Position numbers and translations under genes: made by a program | IMG/VR virus record: IMGVR_UViG_3300042691_017208 | Span: 1 to 62,649 of that record | Direction: 5' to 3' (one strand) | DNA: 62,649 bases | Source of the DNA: a virus | In this document: piece by piece, positions 57,845 to 62,649 of the stretch | Position numbering within the stretch: position 1 is the stretch's first letter | Layout of the letters: each line of letters begins with the position of its first letter | The notes under the pieces: model-generated | Told to the model about the DNA's origin: nothing | The model's input: the letters and a program-made list of their open reading frames with translations, nothing else | The model's database searches: none

Positions 57845-57951
57845 TGTCTGGACGGTTTGTTGTTTGTGATACATGTGGTAAAGAGATAGAATTGCGTTGG
57901 GGCATATTTGGCCACGACACATTAAATAGGCATAGAAAGGCGGAACATTAA
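57844..57951 (+). CDS. 35-residue CCHH zinc-finger peptide
   Basis: A GTG overlapping the previous stop (TAGTG) opens 35 codons. CDTC is followed by a H...H pair (GHDTLNRHRKAEH), the spacing of a single CCHH zinc finger. GGAG lies just upstream, and the stop overlaps the next ATG (TAATG). Such tiny zinc-finger proteins are common in phages and easily missed. Confidence 0.6.
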   Translation: MSGRFVVCDTCGKEIELRWGIFGHDTLNRHRKAEH

Positions 57952-58160
57952 TGTCAGATAGAACTCAAGTTCGTGTAGATCTTTCATTTACTAGAAACTT
58001 AGGAAACTTTGAAAGTATAAAAATTGGAATTGGCGTTGATGATTTTGTCAGAGACAATGAAACAGTTGATGCTGCCACAGAAAGAGTTTATAAGTTCGTA
58101 GAAAGCAAACTAATTGCAAAAACTCAAGAAGTTGAAGAAGAGCTAAATGGCAACAAGTAA
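57951..58160 (+). CDS. hypothetical protein
   Basis: A 69-residue protein with a beta strand pair (TQVRVDLSFTRNLGNFESIKIGIGVDDFV) and a C-terminal helix. It is conserved-looking but of unknown function. Ribosome site AAGGCGGA. It overlaps the next gene by 14 bases. Confidence 0.65.
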   Translation: MSDRTQVRVDLSFTRNLGNFESIKIGIGVDDFVRDNETVDAATERVYKFVESKLIAKTQEVEEELNGNK

Positions 58161-58461
58161 AGAACCATACATACTGCTTACTATCTACTCTGCACTTTAT
58201 GAGCAAAAGTATGGCAAGAAACCTAGACTAAATAAATATAAAGAAAAGTGGGCTATGCAAGATGTACTAGACAGCATAGGTTTTGATCAGGCGAAAGACG
58301 TACTTAATTATTATTTTCGTACAGGCAAGCCTGGACACCCATTAAACTTTTTTTATAATAATTTTGATAGGCTAGAAGACATGATGATTCAGATAAATAA
58401 AGATGTGGCCAATCGGGCTCGTTTATTAGAACAGACTAGAAAGCTGGTTGAAGAAGAGTGA
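58147..58461 (+). CDS. hypothetical protein, possible helicase accessory factor
   Basis: A 104-residue basic helical protein (LNKYKEKWAMQDVLDSIGFDQAKDVLNYYFRT). It lies directly before the DnaB-like helicase gene and overlaps it by four bases, as helicase loaders often do. No motif confirms the role. Confidence 0.5.
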   Translation: MATSKEPYILLTIYSALYEQKYGKKPRLNKYKEKWAMQDVLDSIGFDQAKDVLNYYFRTGKPGHPLNFFYNNFDRLEDMMIQINKDVANRARLLEQTRKLVEEE

Positions 58462-59723
58462 ACACAGAAGCTGAATTAATTTCTGCGGTATGTAAGAATA
58501 AAGATATAAGCACCCTTCTTGCCGACAATGCTGATGACTTATTTACCTCACATAAAGATATTTGGGAGGGCTTAAAATCATATTATTATAAGTTTAGAGC
58601 AGTTCCAGAGGTTGGGATCCTGCAGGATAAATTTAAGGATTTTGAACCAGTTCAAACTAAAGCAGAAACTGGATACTACCTAGACAAGCTAAAAAACGAA
58701 TTTGTTTCTGCTAGGCTAAAAACAATCATGCTTCAGGCTGGCTCATCATTAAAAGAAGATGCAGCATCAAGAGTGCTTGGTGTCATGCAGGGCCAGCTAG
58801 CAACGCTTAGTAGATATACAAATAATGTTAGAGATGTTGATATTACAGATATTGAGTCTGCTGAAAGACACTATCAGTCAGTTAAAGACAGATCTACTGC
58901 AATGGGTGGAAGCCCAGGAATACTTACTGGCTTCGATGCAATAGACAAGGCCTATCCCACAGGAATGGCTCCAGGACACCTTATAGTAGCCATAGGATGG
59001 CCAGGAAGAGGAAAGACATGGTTTACCTCCTATTTGGCATGCAAGGCCTGGGAGCAGGGCTTTAAACCAATGATTGTTTCCTTGGAGATGGCTCCAGAGA
59101 ATATGCGTGACCGTATTTACACAATGCTTGGTTCGGGATTATTCCGTGCCAGTGATTTATCAAAAGGAGATATTAACTTAGATGATTTCAGATCATGGGG
59201 GCAAAAAAAGACGGAGGGAAAGAACAGCTTTATTCTTGTTTCTAATGAGGGCACAGCAGAAGTCACACCTTCAACAATTCAAGGAAAGATTGATCAGCAC
59301 AAACCAGATTTAGTTATTTTGGATTACCATCAATTATTTAATGATAACAAGCGAAGTAATTCTGAAGTTGAAAGAAATCGAAATATTTCTAGAGATTTTA
59401 AACTTCTTGCAGTAACAAATAATATTCCTATTATAGATATTACTGCTGCAACTGCTGATGATATATCAGATCAGGATGAGCCACCTATGATGAGCCAAGT
59501 CGCTTGGTCCAAGGCTATTGAATACGATGCTGATATGGCTATAGCTATTCATAAGCATGCAAATACCGACATGATTGAGGTTGTATCTAGAAAGAATAGA
59601 CATGGTCAAGACTTTAGGTTCTTTTTAGACTGGGATATTAATCGTGGTGTTATTACTCCTATTTATGAAAATTTACCAGAATTAAACAATGACTCACAAG
59701 AAAATAAAAAGATTTCAAATTAG
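58458..59723 (+). CDS. dnaB: DnaB-like replicative helicase
   Basis: A 421-residue hexameric helicase of the DnaB/RecA type. The N-terminal domain covers residues about 1-130. The Walker A motif GWPGRGKT is at residues 180-187. MIVSLEMAPENMRDR is motif H1a, and the Walker B LVILDYHQLF begins at residue 285. Downstream DQDEPPMMSQVAWSKAIEYDADMAIAIH and the Arg-finger region SRKNRHGQDFRFFL complete the core. The GTG start overlaps the previous TGA. It unwinds phage DNA with the primase encoded two genes later. Confidence 0.9.
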   Translation: MNTEAELISAVCKNKDISTLLADNADDLFTSHKDIWEGLKSYYYKFRAVPEVGILQDKFKDFEPVQTKAETGYYLDKLKNEFVSARLKTIMLQAGSSLKEDAASRVLGVMQGQLATLSRYTNNVRDVDITDIESAERHYQSVKDRSTAMGGSPGILTGFDAIDKAYPTGMAPGHLIVAIGWPGRGKTWFTSYLACKAWEQGFKPMIVSLEMAPENMRDRIYTMLGSGLFRASDLSKGDINLDDFRSWGQKKTEGKNSFILVSNEGTAEVTPSTIQGKIDQHKPDLVILDYHQLFNDNKRSNSEVERNRNISRDFKLLAVTNNIPIIDITAATADDISDQDEPPMMSQVAWSKAIEYDADMAIAIHKHANTDMIEVVSRKNRHGQDFRFFLDWDINRGVITPIYENLPELNNDSQENKKISN

Positions 59724-59979
59724 TGTAGAGTTTTTAGATGACTCCGACATTATTAGGATTAAAAATCAATATGAAAATTTATTGACTGGGCAGATGCGTG
59801 ACTCTGGGTACATTAGAATGCTTGACATAGACCCAGCCTTTTCGGTAGAATTCACGGGTGAAACATGGAAGTTTTTAATGACTATCCATGGAGTTTATGT
59901 GGGAAAGAGGAAGGCATGGCAATTAGAGGGTATAACTCAAAACAAGTTAGTCAAACGGAATACACGCCAGCCCATATAA
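59689..59979 (+). CDS. hypothetical protein between helicase and primase
   Basis: A 96-residue basic beta/alpha protein. The ATG lies inside the end of the helicase gene (35-base overlap) and its own end overlaps the primase gene by 64 bases. RFQISVEFLDDSDIIRIKNQYENLL gives an alternating strand/helix pattern. No family is recognised; the double overlap suggests a real, tightly coupled gene. Confidence 0.5.
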   Translation: MTHKKIKRFQISVEFLDDSDIIRIKNQYENLLTGQMRDSGYIRMLDIDPAFSVEFTGETWKFLMTIHGVYVGKRKAWQLEGITQNKLVKRNTRQPI

Positions 59980-60914
59980 AGTCAGTAATTAAAAGCTTAG
60001 GCGTAGAGATTGTCGGAGAGACTGGAAATGACTTTCTGGCATATTGTCCATTTCATTCCAATAGACATACACCAAGCTTTAGTGTAAGCAGAACAAAAGG
60101 CGCCTATATTTGTTTCAACCCATCCTGCGGAGAATCTGGAACGATAACAGACTTGGTTAAAAAATATTTAGATAAAAATGATTACGAGTCGCTTAGATAT
60201 ATTGAATCTAAACAGATTGAGTCTGTAGAAAATTTTGATGATGAACTAAAATCAATGTTTGAAGACAAGCCAGACTTTGTTGAGTTTTCACAGCAAACAT
60301 TAGATGAGTTATATGAAAACCTTGGAAAGAATAAACATGCACAAGAGTATCTTGAGCATAGAGGTATTATGGTGGATTCGATGCATTATTTTAAACTAGG
60401 CTATTCTTCTAATTTGGGAATGGTTACTGTCCCAGTTCATAGTCCAGACGGTATTCCAGTTGGCTTAGTTGGTAGATCAATATCAGAAAAAAGATTTAAG
60501 AATAGTAATAATTTGCCAAGAAGCAAGACTATGTTTAATATTCATAGAGCAAAGCGTGTAGGAGAAAAAGTAATTATTGTCGAATCTACATTTGACGCAA
60601 TTAAAATACATCAGGCGGGATTTCCAAATGTTGTAGCCACACTTGGAGGACACATATCTCATGATAATATTAAATTACTTAATAGATACTTTAATACAAT
60701 TATATTAATGACAGATGCAGATATAGCTGGAAGAGAATTAGGTATGTCAATTGCCTCTAAATTAAAAAACAAAAACATCTTGTGGGGATCTTATTCATAT
60801 GGTAAGATATATCCTGATGGTGCAAAGGATGCAGGTGATATGTCTGATAAAGACATAAAGGCATGTATAGATAACGCAGTTTCCGATTTCGAATATCGAT
60901 CTTGGAACCCATGA
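59916..60914 (+). CDS. dnaG: DnaG-like primase
   Basis: A 332-residue DnaG-type primase. Zinc-binding residues are C44, H47, C66 and C71 (CPFH...CFNPSC). The TOPRIM fold follows, with VIIVESTFDAI (Glu223) and LMTDADIAG (Asp267, Asp269) as Mg ligands. There is no C-terminal helicase-interaction domain as in bacterial DnaG, so the protein is shorter. Start at ATG 59916 with GAGG five bases upstream; an earlier ATG at 59865 is possible. It makes RNA primers with the adjacent helicase. Confidence 0.88.
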   Translation: MAIRGYNSKQVSQTEYTPAHIKSVIKSLGVEIVGETGNDFLAYCPFHSNRHTPSFSVSRTKGAYICFNPSCGESGTITDLVKKYLDKNDYESLRYIESKQIESVENFDDELKSMFEDKPDFVEFSQQTLDELYENLGKNKHAQEYLEHRGIMVDSMHYFKLGYSSNLGMVTVPVHSPDGIPVGLVGRSISEKRFKNSNNLPRSKTMFNIHRAKRVGEKVIIVESTFDAIKIHQAGFPNVVATLGGHISHDNIKLLNRYFNTIILMTDADIAGRELGMSIASKLKNKNILWGSYSYGKIYPDGAKDAGDMSDKDIKACIDNAVSDFEYRSWNP

Positions 60915-60946
60915 TATAATGGAAATACAGACGGATATATACCGTC
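60912..60946 (+). promoter_or_regulatory. promoter and leader hairpin of the SSB gene
   Basis: TGA-TATAAT (60912-60920) overlaps the primase stop. The leader carries GACGG (60930-60934) with CCGTC (60942-60946) as a hairpin, then AAGGAGA and the ATG at 60969. Confidence 0.55.
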
Positions 60947-60968
60947 AAATATATTAAGGAGATATAAA

Positions 60969-61637
60969 ATGGGTATAGTAAAAGGTCTAAAAGACTTAAA
61001 CAAAGCATTAGATAAACCTCAGTCAGTAAGTGGCGAAGGAAGCAAAGCACGGTGGGTAAAACTTGAAGACGGAGAAAGCATTAAGATTAGATTTCTTCAA
61101 GAGTTAGATCCAGATTCACCAACATATAACGATAAGTGTGGATTAGGTTTTATAGCAGTAGAGCACACAAATCCAAAAGATTACAGAAGAAAGCTTTTGT
61201 GTACAATGGAAGATCAAGGAAAGTGCTGGGGCTGCGAACAACATAGAAAAGATTATAAGGCAGGCTGGAAGGGCCGCTCACGACTATATATTAATGTATT
61301 GGTTGATGATGGAAAGAATGACCCTTACGTAGCAATATTGTCTCAAGGTTCCAGTGGAAAAACAGTCACTCCGACATTAATAGAGTATGCTGGAGAAATG
61401 GGATCTATAACAAACCTAATGTGGAGAATTAAAAGAACTGGTACAAAAACAGATACAAGTTATACAATTATTCCACTAGCAAAAGACGAAGAGCAGTTTG
61501 ACAGTTCTTCTCTAGAACTGTACAAGTTAGAAGAAACTGCAGTTCGTGATATGAAGTATGCAGATCAAGAATCCTTCTTTAATGGAGAAGGCGGTTCCGA
61601 GGAGCCAGAGTCTACATCAACAGATGTAACTTGGTAA
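60969..61637 (+). CDS. single-stranded DNA-binding protein (gp32-like)
   Basis: A 222-residue protein with features of phage gp32-type SSB: a basic N-terminus (MGIVKGLKDLNKALDKP), an OB-fold region, and a zinc-site-like cluster C78, C86, C89, H92. An acidic C-terminal tail (GEGGSEEPESTSTD) would recruit partner proteins. It lies between primase and polymerase, matching a replication role. The exact family assignment is by pattern only. Confidence 0.7.
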   Translation: MGIVKGLKDLNKALDKPQSVSGEGSKARWVKLEDGESIKIRFLQELDPDSPTYNDKCGLGFIAVEHTNPKDYRRKLLCTMEDQGKCWGCEQHRKDYKAGWKGRSRLYINVLVDDGKNDPYVAILSQGSSGKTVTPTLIEYAGEMGSITNLMWRIKRTGTKTDTSYTIIPLAKDEEQFDSSSLELYKLEETAVRDMKYADQESFFNGEGGSEEPESTSTDVTW

Positions 61638-61657
61638 TTTAGAAAGGCGGAGAGTTA

Positions 61658-62649
61658 ATGTCATTTGTACATCTACATGTACATTCCTATTATTCATTAA
61701 TGGATGGCCTTAACTCTCCTGCCGATCTTGTTAAAGCAGCAAAAGATGCTGGTCAGTCCTCTATTGCAATAACAGATCATGGCACATTGGCATCGCATAG
61801 AGAATTTCAGATAGCATGTAAAGAAAATGATGTAAAGCCCATACTGGGCGTAGAGGCATACATTTCTCCGACAGACAGATTTGATAGGTCTTCAAAGACT
61901 GATAAATCAATTCAGGCTTACAACCACATTATCCTACTTGCAAAAAATAAAAAGGGTCTTGAGAATATAAACGCACTACAAGAACTGGCTTGGAATGAAG
62001 GTTTTTATCATAAGCCAAGAATTGACAGGGAGATTTTAAAAGAATATGCAGAAGGTATTATTGTTCTTAGCGGATGCCTTAATGGCCTTGTTAGTAAGTG
62101 CATTGAACGCCAGGAGTTCTCAGAAGCCAAACTTATACTCAAAGACTTTAAACAGACTTTTGGCGAAGATTTTTATGTTGAAGTACAATCTCATAATCCA
62201 AAAGAAGTGAATGATAAGTTGCTTGAGCTTGCTGATGAATTAAAAATTAAGGCGGTGGCAACAGGGGACGCACATTTTGCAAAAGGGGAAGATAAGGTAC
62301 TAGAAGAGGCAATGCTCATATTGTCTACAAATCCCAAGATGGATAAAGAAGCTGACTTTGAAATGTCTCGCAACATGAAGGATATGCTAGATAGATTTAA
62401 TTACTTGTATCCAGACAGAAGAATTTCATTTCAAGATTATAATCTTTTTATTCAGACTTACGATGAAATTTCAGAAGACTTCCGTAAAGCAGGAATTCAG
62501 CGCACAGATATTTATCAAAATACACTAGAGATTGCCAATAAAGTCGAGGAGTATGATTTCTACAAAGGTCTAGACTTATTGCCTGTGCCCAAAAGAAATG
62601 CAGATGAGAAATTAAAAGAGTTAGCATACGAGGGGCTAAAGGCAAAAGG
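61658..62649 (+). CDS. dnaE: DNA polymerase III alpha subunit (partial)
   Basis: A gene starting at ATG 61658 after AAGGCGGAGA and continuing past the window; 330 codons are seen. The start SFVHLHVHSYYSLMDGLNSP is the PHP domain metal motif (HLHVHS), and ITDHGTLASH, PILGVEAYI and LSGCLNGL follow, as in bacterial DnaE. Later residues IKAVATGDAHF continue the PHP fold. The polymerase catalytic region lies outside. It supplies a bacterial-type replicase to the phage. Confidence 0.88.
   Translation, partial: MSFVHLHVHSYYSLMDGLNSPADLVKAAKDAGQSSIAITDHGTLASHREFQIACKENDVKPILGVEAYISPTDRFDRSSKTDKSIQAYNHIILLAKNKKGLENINALQELAWNEGFYHKPRIDREILKEYAEGIIVLSGCLNGLVSKCIERQEFSEAKLILKDFKQTFGEDFYVEVQSHNPKEVNDKLLELADELKIKAVATGDAHFAKGEDKVLEEAMLILSTNPKMDKEADFEMSRNMKDMLDRFNYLYPDRRISFQDYNLFIQTYDEISEDFRKAGIQRTDIYQNTLEIANKVEEYDFYKGLDLLPVPKRNADEKLKELAYEGLKAK

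Overview
The window is a contiguous piece of an AT-rich tailed double-stranded DNA phage. It carries a portal, a fused prohead protease/scaffold, an HK97-type major capsid protein, a head-tail connector series, a major tail protein, a frameshifted tail chaperone pair, a 2161-residue tape measure protein (long flexible siphovirus-like tail), tail-tip proteins, many fibres, and a DnaB/DnaG/SSB/DnaE replication block. The host is not named by the sequence. A class II (B12-dependent) ribonucleotide reductase, extended -10 promoters and several apparently leaderless genes would fit an actinobacterial host, probably aquatic and low in GC, but this is inference. The right edge cuts a DNA polymerase III alpha gene and the left edge cuts a tRNA-Ile(UAU). 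No terminase is present, so neighbouring phage sequence lies outside.

Layout. 1-1455: tRNA end, long leader, TylF-like methyltransferase and small genes. 1456-3699: small gene plus three 2-oxoglutarate/Fe(II) oxygenase-fold genes. 3700-5230: a leftward operon of small proteins led by a membrane-anchored lysozyme-like (SLT) gene. 5230-7660: class II ribonucleotide reductase and a holin-like membrane protein. 7681-17900: baseplate/fibre genes ending in a fibronectin-III protein with a 160-residue Phe-Phe-Pro-Pro tail. 17992-24525: a run of seven more 2OG-Fe(II) prolyl-hydroxylase-like genes, with two DUF6065-like genes interleaved. 24506-27504: FkbM-like methyltransferase, small genes, LamG-like protein. 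27571-36079: head and connector genes. 36185-55175: tail chaperones, tape measure and tail tip, ending with an InlB-repeat protein that has the same Phe-Pro tail. 55230-62649: small zinc-ribbon and coiled-coil proteins, metallophosphoesterase, MerR-like protein, then DnaB, DnaG, SSB and DnaE.

The most striking feature is ten 2OG-Fe(II) oxygenase-fold genes (nine with an intact iron-binding triad, one degenerate) in a genome that also encodes two tail proteins with long (FFPP)n tracts ending in the same eight residues, PFFPGFGY. Seven of the ten lie directly downstream of the first Phe-Pro tail gene. I propose a dedicated tail-modification system in which phage prolyl hydroxylases act on these tracts. 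This is inference from gene neighbourhood and family chemistry; glycan or other substrates remain possible.

Regulation. Most promoters seen are TGn-TATAAT extended -10 boxes. In five places the box is followed by exactly six bases and then ATG, which predicts leaderless mRNAs. A palindrome, CTAGTCGACTA(G), sits directly upstream of the -35 box of two promoters. Strong intrinsic terminators follow the capsid, tail tube, Phe-Pro fibre and holin genes.
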